This document shows positions 1 to 10,666 of a stretch of DNA of 64,000 nucleotides, in pieces; position 1 is the first letter of the stretch; every line of letters begins with the position of its first letter. The notes under the pieces were generated by a model that was not told the DNA's origin, searched no databases, and saw only the letters and a program-made list of their open reading frames with translations. The stretch is from Raphanus sativus (taxonomy: Eukaryota > Streptophyta > Magnoliopsida > Brassicales > Brassicaceae), in contig NC_079515.1 in assembly GCF_000801105.2 (NCBI RefSeq), positions 37,037,407-37,101,406 of the forward strand. The letters are read 5' to 3'. A program made the position numbers and the translations under genes.

Positions 1-1977
1 AAAAAGAGTGTACTGAGATTACTTTTGGAATAATTTATTTGGCATATCTCATACGCGCATGTGCACGGAGCACGGTGGCTTTATGCTAAGTTTTTTTTTT
101 TTTTTTTTTGCTAAAGCTTTATGCTACGTTTCGACCGATGATTTAACATAATATTGCTATTATTTTTCTCTCTTGGGGACAAATTAATTATTGTTATGCG
201 TACTTTAGGCAAATATTAATATATACGAATTTAATGTTTATCTTGTCGGTTATGCTGAAACGAGTATTTACGTGGTGTATCACATCAATTCGCTTCTATA
301 AAAATATTTTTATACATTTTTTTCAACGAGGAGAAATCCATTTTTCTTATCTCTAAAACGTATCTTTTTCTTTACGCGTCTCATTTTATCCATGTACGAT
401 GATATAATAGTATAAATGTACGTATCTCACTACGTACGTATGATGTGTAAAAGTTACGCATACATGTGACCTCTTGTTCAAACTCACTTTTTCTTCGCCG
501 TATCAGTTTTGTAGTACATGTTAATATTTAAAATATATAAGGATACCTAAAGGTTTTAGTTTTAAAATGAACATTAAGATTTTTATTTTTGTAAACTAAA
601 ATTGTTAAAAAAATATATTGTTTGGTTAATTATGACAATATATATTCGCGTAAACCAGTAAATCATGATTGTCTAAGTTATGTCAATTTTATCTACCTTG
701 GCGACCTTTCACTTTGGTTAACTTATGCCAATTAACAAAAAAAAATGCATCTATTAGGAATATTTGTTATCACCGTTGTAACTAATGTACACGTTTTTGG
801 TTAATATCTGTTTATCGTTGGTCGATTGTATAATGGGTTAATATAAAATATACTAAATGACGTACCATTTGACTAAACTTGTTGCTGAATAAAGATGCAT
901 TCGGTTTAAAAGTTTAGATATGTTGAGTTTGTTAGAGGGACATATAAGCAGACAAGTCGCTATCAATTTAATTGTCAAGAGAAAGTGTATATATGCATGT
1001 ATTATGTGGTACTCACCTCTTAAATATTAAACACATCACTTATTTTTGTTTGTTGTTGTTTGGTTTTGGTATATTTACAAAATAAAATCAATCTCCAAAT
1101 ATTTTTAATCCTGTTAATTCTGTCAACCCACCAAAAACACTACTAATATAATACAGTAGTATTCTGTGGGTCGCCACGAAAGGAAGAAAGAAATTTCTGT
1201 AATCGCAGTCGATTTAAAAAACCATCGTATGCTACTTTAAAATTGTAAACATTGATAAAACTCAAAAAAAAAAAATCCAACAAGTAGTATTCACCTAATA
1301 AAATTTCACGTATGCAACTACCTGATCATTTTAATATAGTGAAGTTAGAAATTCTACTTCAATCCAAAATAAATAATAGAAATTCTACTAATCCAATACT
1401 CCAGGAAATGGTCAAACTCAGATGGTAAAAAATGGGCTTAGTCATACAAGTATATATACTACTACTATTTATTATTGGGTTGCTGATTTTCAATGGAAGT
1501 TTTAAAAACTAAAAGCAAACATTATAAAGGTCATTATGAATGCCATTTACGAAAAAAAAAAAAACATTACAAAGGTCACGACTTAACATTATTATTATTT
1601 TATAAAATAAAAATTATCTGTAAAAAATGATTCAAGTAAAACTAATCAATCGCAAGTAGATCTGTATGGTCATCATATACATATTCCTAAACAAAATAGA
1701 AGTTACTTACATTAGTCTCTAAAATATTTTTTCAGTAAGTCATTATTTTCTGTAAATATAATCGTTAGTTAATAGTAATAATATTTGATAACCTTTAAAT
1801 ACTTTTTTTAGTTTTTGGATAATTAACTGAGTAAATAAAGTAAAATCTTAGTTGAACCTTTGACCTAGTATGAATATTCTGACAAACACGTGGTTAGAAA
1901 TATCGCCGCTTCTCTCTCTCTCTCTATCTAAATCTCTCTCTATCCTGTCTTGTCGCTCTGGAGCTGGACGGTATTAT
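1..1977. other. AT-rich intergenic DNA upstream of IQM2 copy A
   Basis: I see no convincing gene here. The stretch has homopolymer runs (poly-T near 90-110) and short palindromic ACGTACGT-type motifs around 420-440. It is duplicated almost unchanged at 37877-39853. The last 100 bases become CT-rich, as is common just upstream of plant transcription starts. Confidence 0.6.
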
Positions 1978-1985
1978 TATATAAA
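1978..1985 (+). promoter_or_regulatory. TATA box of IQM2 copy A
   Basis: TATATAAA follows a CT-rich stretch (1913-1945). It lies about 210 bp upstream of a good splice donor at 2192 that ends a 5'UTR exon. The inferred transcription start is near 2010-2015. Confidence 0.6.
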
Positions 1986-2497
1986 CTCCAGCGCTGAAGA
2001 GTTTTGTAACTTGCGATTTGTGAACTTCATCTTCTCCTTCTCACTCCAAGAAAAAAAAACAAGAACAAAGAGACCTCACGAATCATCCTCTCAAGAAACA
2101 TACGAGATTCAAAAGAAGATTCAAGAAGAGTTAACAGAAAGTTTCAAGATTCCTTGAGCGAGCTTTTTCAAGTGCCAACCGTATATTCGAGGTACTTATT
2201 CATCTCCACCACGACCAAGTGTTCTTTTTTTTCAACTTCTCAGTGGGTTTATGCTCTATCTTCTAGATCCAAGAATTTCTGTTTTTTTTTTCTTTTTCAA
2301 ACTCTGTTTCCTTGGCTGAATCTATTGATAAGTTGTGTGTATTTGTGTGTGTGTGAAACTTCACTTGGAGCTCTGTTTATAATATATTCACATCCCTGTT
2401 TATGTATTTATATATATAATGTATGAGTCAGATGTAACAGATTCTTGATGTTTCACTTTCAGGTCAGAGCCTCTCTGTTCTCATTGGGATCTGCTGA

Positions 2498-4642
2498 ATG
2501 GGTGTATCATTCTCCTGTCCCTTCGCCGAGCAAGACGAAGTGGAGGCTGCTCTAGACTCCGTCACGGTTAAGTCCATAAGCTTAGGTGACGACGACGAGT
2601 GCAAAACTCCAAAGAGATCTGTCAACTTCAACGACAAAACTCTAGAGCCCACTATCTTGAAATCTATGGGATCTGGTGGTAAGATGGTTGTTGAGAAATC
2701 CGTTAGCTTCAAAGGGATGCAGCTAGAGAGGATGATCTCGCTTAACAGGTCGGTTTTGAAAGAAGATTACACCAAAGAGAATGGCTTTGAGCTAGAAGAC
2801 AATGTCATCTCAGTTCTTGATCCGAGTAACCCTAAACATGAAGCTGCCATCAAGTTACAGAAAGTTTACAAGAGCTTCCGTACAAGGCGAAAGCTCGCGG
2901 ATTGTGCAGTGCTCGTGGAGCAAAGCTGGTTAGTGTTTTTGATCTCAAGAACTCAAGAAGAAACTTCTTGTGTGTTTATTGTGATCTAATGTTTGTGTTC
3001 TGTTTCCATCAACAGGTGGAAGCTATTGGACTTTGCTGAGCTGAAGAGAAGCTCTATATCATTCTTTGAGATTGAGAAACACGAAACCGCGGTGTCTAGG
3101 TGGACTAGAGCTAGGACTAGAGCAGCTAAGGTTGGTAAAGGTTTGTCAAAGAATGAAAAGGCACAAAAGCTTGCTTTACAACACTGGCTTGAAGCTGTGA
3201 GTTGTAGAGAGAGACTAATCAATAGTTACATTTTTCTATTTTTCTACCACTTTTTTTGGATTGTAACTTAATCTAATCTTGGTTTTATGCAACAGATTGA
3301 CCCAAGACATCGGTATGGACACAACTTGCACTTTTACTACAACAAGTGGCTTCATTCTCAGAGTAGAGAACCTTTCTTCTACTGGTAACTAACTAACTCT
3401 TTTTTTCCCATTAATTTCTTTCAAAAGGTTTAAGCTATCAAGAAGACTTAACTTAGATGTGTTTGATTGAAATGTATCAGGCTTGATATTGGCGAGGGGA
3501 AAGAAGTAAATATTATGGAGAAGTGTCCAAGATTGAAACTTCAGCAGCAGTGCATTAAGTACCTTGGTCCGGTTAGTATCTATTTCTATTACCTGCTCAA
3601 CAAGTAACCTCCTTACCAACGAAACTAGAAACTTATTTCTTGTTGTTCTTGTCATGTTTTGTGTAGATGGAAAGGAAAGCTTATGAGGTTGTTGTGGAAG
3701 AGGGCAAGTTCTTCTACAAGAACAGTGGAGAAATGCTTCAAACTTCTTCAATGGAAGATAGTGATTCCAAATGGATCTTTGTGCTCAGCACATCTAAAGT
3801 GTTGTACATTGGGAAGAAGAAGAAGGGTGTGTTTCAACATTCAAGCTTCTTAGCTGGAGGAGCTACTGTTGCTGCAGGAAGATTAGTTGTTGAGAGTGGT
3901 GTTCTTAAAGCTGTTTGGCCACATAGTGGTCATTATCAACCTACTGAAGAGAACTTCTTGGACTTTCTTTCTTTCCTTGGAGAGAACAATGTTGATATCA
4001 CTGATGTAAAGGTAAGAAAACAGATTTTGACTGATCTTAATTAAGTTTGTGAGGATTATTATTTTTCTTACAAGTGTTTTCTTTTGTGTGTATCAGATGA
4101 GTCCTACAGATGAAGATGAGTTCTCCATGTTCAAACAGAGAAGCACTCATATGAGAAACCATTCTTTGGAAGAGGATTTGGAGGCTGAGAAGACTGTGAT
4201 GGCTGATCCAAGAGAGGAAGACACAACAACGGTGATGGCTAATATCGAAACACCAATAGTGATTGAGTCTGAATCAATGCCTTCAGAGCAGAGCTCACCA
4301 ATAGGAGGAGGAGGAGAAGAAGAAGAAGCCAAGGAGAGTGAAGTAGTCAAGATTCCAGAAGAATCAATCCTAAAAAGGATAAATTCGAAGAAGGAAACTA
4401 GATCTTTCCAACTTGGGAAACAACTATCATGCAAATGGACAACAGGTGCAGGACCAAGGATCGGTTGTGTGAGAGATTACCCATCAGAGCTTCAGTTTCA
4501 AGCTCTGGAACAAGTCAACTTGTCTCCGAGAAGTGCTTTTGGTTCAAGACTCTACTTCTCCTCCTCCTCTCGAACGCAAAGGCATCAGATGTCACCGTTA
4601 TGGCGAGGAATGTCATTACCTGCGGACATCACACAGTTATAA
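2498..4642 (+). CDS. IQM2: IQM2-like calmodulin-binding IQ-motif protein, copy A
   Basis: Six coding exons at 2498-2928, 3016-3196, 3296-3384, 3481-3571, 3667-4011 and 4097-4642 give 560 residues; all junctions are GT-AG and keep frame. A non-coding first exon ends at 2191 and is joined to 2463 by a 5'UTR intron. An IQ-type helix lies at about residues 117-133 ([16 protein letters not shown]). The [28 protein letters not shown] and [14 protein letters not shown] segments are typical of the plant IQM family. The C-terminus is acidic and Ser-rich and ends [20 protein letters not shown] proteins bind calmodulin independently of calcium; the role of this member is not evident from sequence. ATG 2498 is the first ATG of exon 2 and begins the conserved [15 protein letters not shown]-terminus. 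The matching A. thaliana gene is, from memory, At3g13600. Confidence 0.93.
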
Positions 4643-5874
4643 CTTATAATTGATGAAAGTTATTGAAATCTTATCTATTCTTTTTGTGTGAATAGAGAAG
4701 ATGATGACTTAGAAATTCTTTTGTATCATTTTTTTCTCCCCAGAGCAGCATTTCATTTGTTTAGTTGGTTTCTTGTGTAACAAGAAATCGCAGGTTAAAA
4801 AGTGTTTTAGATTCTTTTTCTAGGCTTTAAGACACGTTTTTAAAAACTGTTCTTCACTTTTACCTTTCCAGCTTGATTTTCAGGAAAACTCAGTGACCTA
4901 TGGACTTGTGTTGTGGTATCAAGTTTGGGTTTTAAAAAGACCCATTAAAATGTTAGATTGCTCGGTACAACAAGAACCATGCCTAGTCCCATGCTTCTCT
5001 AGTCTCCACCTACCAAATGAAATCAAGTTTACTACTACTTATCAAAAGTAAACTGTTTTTTTTAAATGTCTACGTCACAATATGACGTTTTGGTTCTTAC
5101 TTTTTTTTTCTTACGGCTGCAATGTCAACAGATATAGTTTGTTATTTTATTAGGGGTTGACTTTGTTATACCACCTCTAAAAACTTGAAAAAGAACATCA
5201 AAATTTAAACTATTTATCGTCGTGGATAGACCAAGTTAGATTGTTTGTGACAAAAAAAAGACCAAGTTATATTATTTTTTTCCCAGATAGAACAAGTTAG
5301 ATATAAATCTTACATATGACGTCCATATATATCTGACATTTGATTTTATAATTATCATGATTAACAAGTTACTAACTAAAACTATTAAACGTATGTATGA
5401 CTTTTTGTATTACTATAATATTTGATTCATTACTAAAAGTAGTAACTCACAACCAAACGAAACCAACAAAATCAATCCATGACATTTGAAAATTTCTCAT
5501 TTGAGTCATGAATAACACTACTTGTATAAGTATAACTAATTTTACCACAAAAATCTACATTTTTGTAAAAATTCGAACAGATATATAATCATTTGTATTC
5601 TATACTTAAAATATTTGTATAAAAAATGACGAGTTAATCTCTATAAAAAAGGTCAAAATTAATGTTCTATACTTAAAATTTTGTTTATGTAATTCTCTAA
5701 GAGCCTATGTTTAAGAGAAACATGGCACTTTCCAAAGCTTTGCCATATCCAAATATACTGACTAAAATTTTGAAATATTACTAATTTAATACAAATGTAA
5801 TTTTCGCTCTTTTTTTTAAATAAAGGAAATAAAGCGGGAAGCCTAAAACGGCAGAAGAAGCATGGTGAGAGCCA
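4643..5874. other. IQM2-F6'H1 intergenic region, copy A
   Basis: No gene is seen. It holds the IQM2 3' flank and the F6'H1 upstream region, including a GACGTC bZIP-type core at 5318-5323 and several CANNTG E-boxes (CATATG near 5313, CATTTG near 5337, 5481 and 5498). The empty sites of the two copy B insertions lie here: ATATGACG near 5083 for the hAT element and the A/T junction 5795/5796 for the Helitron. A diverged third copy of part of this region lies at about 60800-61250. Confidence 0.7.
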
Positions 5875-5880
5875 TATATA
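5875..5880 (+). promoter_or_regulatory. TATA box of F6'H1 copy A
   Basis: TATATA lies 130 bp upstream of the F6'H1 ATG in the context GAGAGCCATATATAGG. Copy B has lost two bases here (CATATAGG). The box is inferred from position and composition. Confidence 0.55.
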
Positions 5881-6004
5881 GGTCGTTAGCTCATTTGTCG
5901 TTCCCTTCTCTGTTAAATACTTTCTCCTCTCTGTAACTAATCTCCACAACACAATTAAAATCCTAAACAAAAGAAACAAATAAAGCTTTCAAACTCCAAA
6001 CAAA

Positions 6005-7587
6005 ATGGCTCCAACACTCTCTACATTCCAATTCGCAGACCCAGCTGAAGTAACCGAGTTCGTAGTCAACAAAGGAAACGGCGTGAAGGGTTTATCCGAA
6101 ACAGGAATCAGAGCCCTTCCTGATCAATACATCCAACCATTCGAAGAACGTCTCATCAACATGTTCGTCAACGAAACAGACGAGGCCATTCCTATCATCG
6201 ACATGTCGAACCCCGACGAGGACAAAGTAGCTGAAGCTATCTGTGACGCTGCTGAGAGATGGGGTTTCTTTCAAGTGATCAACCATGGAGTTCCTCTTGA
6301 AGTTCTTGATAACGTTAAGGCTGCAACTCACAGGTTCTTTAATCTCCCAGTGGAGGAGAAGAGTAAGTTCACAAAAGAGAATTCTTTGTCCAGGAATGTT
6401 AGGTTTGGAACGAGTTTTAGTCCTCGTGCAGAGAAAGCTCTTGAGTGGAAAGACTATCTCAGTCTCTTCTTTGTCTCTGAAGATGAAGCTGAACAGTACT
6501 GGCCTGATGTTTGCAAGTGAGTTCAAAAGTAATATCTTTCTGTGTTTTAGTTACTTATTCATTTAGGTTTGGGAGTTCGGATACACATTCAAATTTAGAT
6601 TGGAATTTTCAGATTTTGGGTTCAACTTCTTAAACTTCCTTCGGATTTTACATTTGATTGGATCATGTTTGTCAATAATATCTTGGATTCAGGTATATTA
6701 ATTATACTTGGGTTCGAGTATATTAATACCATATAAATATAAAAATGAAATAGTGTTTAAGGTTATGAATACTTTTAGATATTATATCCAAATAAATAAA
6801 ACATGGAGCATTTCATATTTGATATACTTATTTAAGTTTTAGCTATTTGGATTTTCGATTCTTTTTCGGGTTATCCAATCGGTTTTAGGTATATCTTATA
6901 CCATTCTACAAAACCCCCGGGTTGAATACAGTTTTTTTTATCAGATTCGGTTAGAGTTTCGTTTTTTTTGTCCATACATAGATTCATATAAATAAACTTG
7001 ATTTTGATTTTAGGAACGAAGCTCTAGACTACATGAACAATTCCAAGACAATGGTGAGAAAGCTTCTAAAGTACTTGGGGAAGAATCTCAATGTCAAAGA
7101 GCTAGACGAGACCAAAGAGCTACTCTTCATGGGTTCCATTCGAATCAACCTCAACTACTATCCCATCTGTCCTAACCCTGACCTAACCGTTGGCGTTGGT
7201 CGTCACTCAGACGTCTCCTCCCTCACCATTCTCTTACAAGACCAGATCGGTGGCCTCCACGTCCATTCTCTAACGTCAGGAAACTGGGTTCACGTACCCC
7301 CAGTTCCCGGATCCTTTGTGATCAACATAGGAGACGCCATGCAGATCTTGAGCAATGGTCGTTACAAGAGCGTGGAGCATCGTGTCTTAGCTAACGGTAG
7401 CAATAACAGAATCTCTGTTCCTATCTTCGTGAATCCAAAACCGGAGTCTGTGATTGGACCTCTTCCTGAGGTGATGGCTAATGGAGAGGAACCGGTTTAT
7501 AGAGACGTTGTGTACTCTGATTACGTCAGATACTTCTTCAAGAAGGCACACGACGGAAAGAAAACCGTCGATTTCGCCAAGATATGA
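6005..7587 (+). CDS. F6'H1: Feruloyl-CoA 6'-hydroxylase (2-oxoglutarate/Fe(II) dioxygenase), copy A
   Basis: Two exons (6005-6516 and 7014-7587) encode 361 residues, the length known for Arabidopsis F6'H1. The enzyme ortho-hydroxylates feruloyl-CoA, the entry step to scopoletin and related coumarins secreted by roots under iron shortage. The C-terminal dioxygenase fold has the iron ligands H235 and D237 (GRHSD) and H293 (SVEHRV), and the 2-oxoglutarate residues R303 and S305 (NRISVP). The N-terminal DIOX_N part includes [10 protein letters not shown] and [11 protein letters not shown]. The intron is phase 2 and restores K171. A polyadenylation signal follows at 7652. In A. thaliana this gene is At3g13610, next to IQM2 and PUT4 as here. 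Copy A differs from copy B at residues 36, 111, 180, 248, 255, 258 and 325, none of them a metal ligand. Confidence 0.95.
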
Positions 7588-7651
7588 TGGCAATTAGACC
7601 TAAAAGGAGTTTGATGTCTTGTTTTGTTTCCTGTTTGTGTTTGTGTAAGCG

Positions 7652-7657
7652 AATAAA
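7652..7657 (+). terminator. AATAAA polyadenylation signal, F6'H1 copy A
   Basis: AATAAA lies 65 bp after the stop codon and is conserved at 47216-47221 in copy B. The sequence around it recurs at 10456-10590, beside the PUT4 3' end. Confidence 0.6.
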
Positions 7658-8039
7658 GATGAAAGAAGACAAACATATGATGTCTTCTTGAAACTTTTTT
7701 GAAACTCTGTTCGGTATTGTGTTGTAAAACGTGTTACAGCAAGCAATAAGTAACCTTTAGAATTAGTGGTTACAAACGCATATAAGATTGACTTCAATGT
7801 TCAGACCACAACACACTTACTATTCATAGACATGTCTACCGAGGATACATAAAGTTCGGATCTTTTTTTTTTGTCTCATTCGATCAAGCCGACTCAAACA
7901 TTTCTATCTATTTTTAACTCTTTTTAAAAAGTATGAATACGACCTAGTTCAAGTGGTAAAGTAGTTCCCCGTACCCATACAAAAGATTTTGTAGGATTAG
8001 TTTTTGGTATTAGAAAACTTTTAAAACCTCCACAGTTAT

Positions 8040-10440
8040 CATAAAAAACCATGGTGAAAACAAAAATAAACATTTTAAAAAAAATTATAAACAAATCTGA
8101 TCTTTAACAATAAAAAATATGATAAGTTATCATCTTAATTTCACATCATTCAATTATACTTTCATAATCCATCATACAAAAAAGATAGAAGAAAAAAAAC
8201 TTGGAAAATTTTATAAATCAATTACAAAGATAAAAACATAATATGAAGACAAACCAAATCTAACCGTCAAAAACATGACAAGATATCATATTTGATTAGT
8301 TTCACATCATACAATTATGCTTTCATAATAAATCCCACAAAACCTTAGTAAAAATATATTAAATCAAAGCTTTTGGGAAGAAAGAAAAATTGGAAAACAT
8401 TTGTAGATCAATTAGGTAAACGAAACACAATGCAAAAATAAGTGATTTAAAAACAATTAAAAACATGACAAAATACCATGTTCAATTATTTTCCCGCTAT
8501 GCGATTATGCTCTTGTAATCAACCCTAGGAAAAAGCGATTTAACTCAAAAGCTTTTAAAAGGAAAAAAAATTGAAGATCAATTAAAAAGGTAATCAAACA
8601 AAACATAATATGAAAATAAACCAAACATGATATCTTTAACAATTAAAACAATCACATGATACAGTCAAACCTCTATAAATTAATAATGTTGGGACTACAC
8701 CAAAACTATATTTTTTTATTAGTTTATAGAGATTATTAATTTATCGAGATACTAATTGAACCAAAACTTAATTTGAGACTATAAAATTATATTAATTTAT
8801 AGAGATATTAATCTATCGATTATTAATTTAAAGAGGTTATACTGTACCATGTTTGATTAATTTCACGTTATGCAATTATGCTTTTGCAATCAATCATACA
8901 AGAACTTAGGAAAAAAACGTTTGAAATCAAAAGCTTTTAGAAGAAAAATTGAAACAATTCGAAGATCAGTTTGAAAGCAAAATGAACATAATGTGAAAAC
9001 AAAACAAGCATGATATCTCTAACAATAAAAAATATGACAGAATACCATATTTAATTAGTTTTACATATGAAATTATGCTTCCTTAGTAAATCATACAAAA
9101 ATTAGGATTTTTTTAATTAAAACCTTTTAGAATGAAAAAATAAGAAAAAATTGTTGATCAATTAGAAAGCAAAATGAACATAATGTGAAGTCTAATATCT
9201 ATAACTATCGAAAATATGCTAGGATATCATGTTCAATTAGTTTTACATTATGAAATTATGCTTTCTTAATCAATCATAAATAAAACTTAGGAGAATGTTT
9301 TGAATTAAAAGATTATAGATGGAATTTTCTTTCTGGAAAATTTGGAGATCAACTAGAAATCAAAATGAACATAATGTTAAGAAAAAATAAACATGATATC
9401 TCTAACAATCAAAAATAGTACATGATATCATTTTGATTAGTTTCACATTATGCAATCATACTTTCTTAATCAATCATCCAGAAACTTAGGAAAATGTTTT
9501 AAATCAAAAGCTTTTAGAAGGATTTTTTTTTTGAAAATCTTGGAAATCAATTAGAAATCAAAATAAACATAATGTGAGGATAAACTGAAACAAGCATGAT
9601 ATCTCTAACGATAAAAAATATGATAGAATATCATATTCGATTAGTTTCACATTATGCAATTATGTTTCCTTAATAAATCATACAATACATAGCAAAAACG
9701 TTTTAAATCAAAATCTTTAAGAATGAAAAGAAATTGGAAATTTTTGGCGATCAATTAGAAAGCAAAATGAATGTAATGTGAAGACAAAACAAAAAGGATT
9801 ATATCTAACAATAAAAATATGACATGATATCATGTTCGTTTAGTTTCACATTATGCAATTATGGTTCCTTAATCAATCATAAAAAACTTAGAAAAATGTT
9901 TTAAATCAAAAGCTTTTAGAAGAAAAACAAATATTGGAAAAATTCGGAGATCAATTAAAAAGGTAAAATAAACATAATGTGAAGACAAAACAAACATGAC
10001 ATCTCTAACGATAAAAATATGAAAATATCATGTTTGATTAATTTCACATTATGCAATTATGCTTCTTTAATCAGTCATACAAAAACTTAGGAAAATATTT
10101 TAAATTAAAAACTTTTTAGAATGAAAAAAAGTTGGAAAATTTTGGGATCAATTAGAAATCAAAATGAACATAATGTGAAGCCAAAATAAACACGATATCT
10201 CTAACAATAAGAAATATGGCATGCTATCATGTTCGATTAGTTTCACATTATGAAATTATGCATCCTAAATCAATCATACAAAAACTTAGAAAAATGTTTT
10301 AAATCAAAAAATTTTATAAGGAAAATAAATTGTGGAAAATTTCGGAAAATGCTAAATGAACATAATGTTAAAACAAAACAAAATACAGAATATTTCTAAC
10401 AATCAAAAATATGATAAGATATCATGTTCGATTATTTTCA
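8040..10440. repeat. Tandem satellite of about 12 units, copy A
   Basis: A motif close to TTTCACATTATGCAATTATG recurs about 12 times, at roughly 8142, 8311, 8490, 8862, 9058, 9241, 9440, 9645, 9843, 10044, 10240 and 10438. The period drifts from about 170-180 bp at the left to 190-200 bp at the right. Each unit also carries forms of AACATAATGTGAAGACAAAA, ATATCTCTAACAATAAAAA and CAAAAACTTAGGAAAATG. Units are AT-rich with no conserved reading frame. The array fills the space between the convergent genes F6'H1 and PUT4 and is present at the same place in copy B. Confidence 0.9.
8662..8844. mobile_element. Emigrant-type MITE (183 bp), copy A
   Basis: Terminal inverted repeats start CAGTCAAACCTCTATAAATT at the left and read CAGTATAACCTCTTTAAATT from the right. 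They are flanked by TA on both sides (8660-8661 and 8845-8846), the target duplication of Tc1/mariner and pogo-like elements. The ends match my memory of the Arabidopsis Emigrant MITE ends. It sits inside one satellite unit and explains the longer spacing there. It is present at the same site in copy B (48221-48404), so it predates the divergence of the copies. Confidence 0.85.
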
Positions 10441-10455
10441 CAGCATGATTTTTAA

Positions 10456-10590
10456 GAGAATAAAGAAGAAAGAAGAGTCTTATAATGATGTCTTCTTGAA
10501 ACTATGTTCTGTATTGTGTTGTATAACTATCATTTACCAATACAGTTTCTCTTTTATCAGAGACTTACGTGTTACAAACGCAAGAACTTA
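10456..10590. repeat. Second copy of the F6'H1 3'UTR/flank beside PUT4
   Basis: This block repeats the F6'H1 3' region at 7645-7775 in the same orientation: AATAAAGA, then TGATGTCTTCTTGAAACT, then TATTGTGTTGTA, then GTGTTACAAACGCA in order. It lies between the end of the satellite and the PUT4 stop codon, so it is probably within the PUT4 3'UTR, which is transcribed from the other strand. The copy B equivalent is at about 50019-50150. Confidence 0.75.
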
Positions 10591-10666
10591 AAACCCTAGT
10601 TAGTAGCTTTGTCCACTCAGAGTCTTGTTTGACAAGAATATGTGCTGGTTAGTTCTTTCTTAATCA

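Noticed and set aside
1870..2426. Two open frames upstream of IQM2 (repeated at 39746-40302)
   Set aside because: They span the TATA box, 5'UTR exon and 5'UTR intron, are low in complexity, and resemble no protein family.
7935..7990. tRNA/SINE-like A-box (CCTAGTTCAAGTGGTAAAG) downstream of F6'H1
   Set aside because: No B-box at the proper distance and no cloverleaf could be drawn.
8040..10440. Satellite array considered as a CRISPR-like or coding repeat
   Set aside because: Units are about 170-200 bp, directly adjacent without unique spacers, AT-rich and without conserved frames; the genome is eukaryotic.
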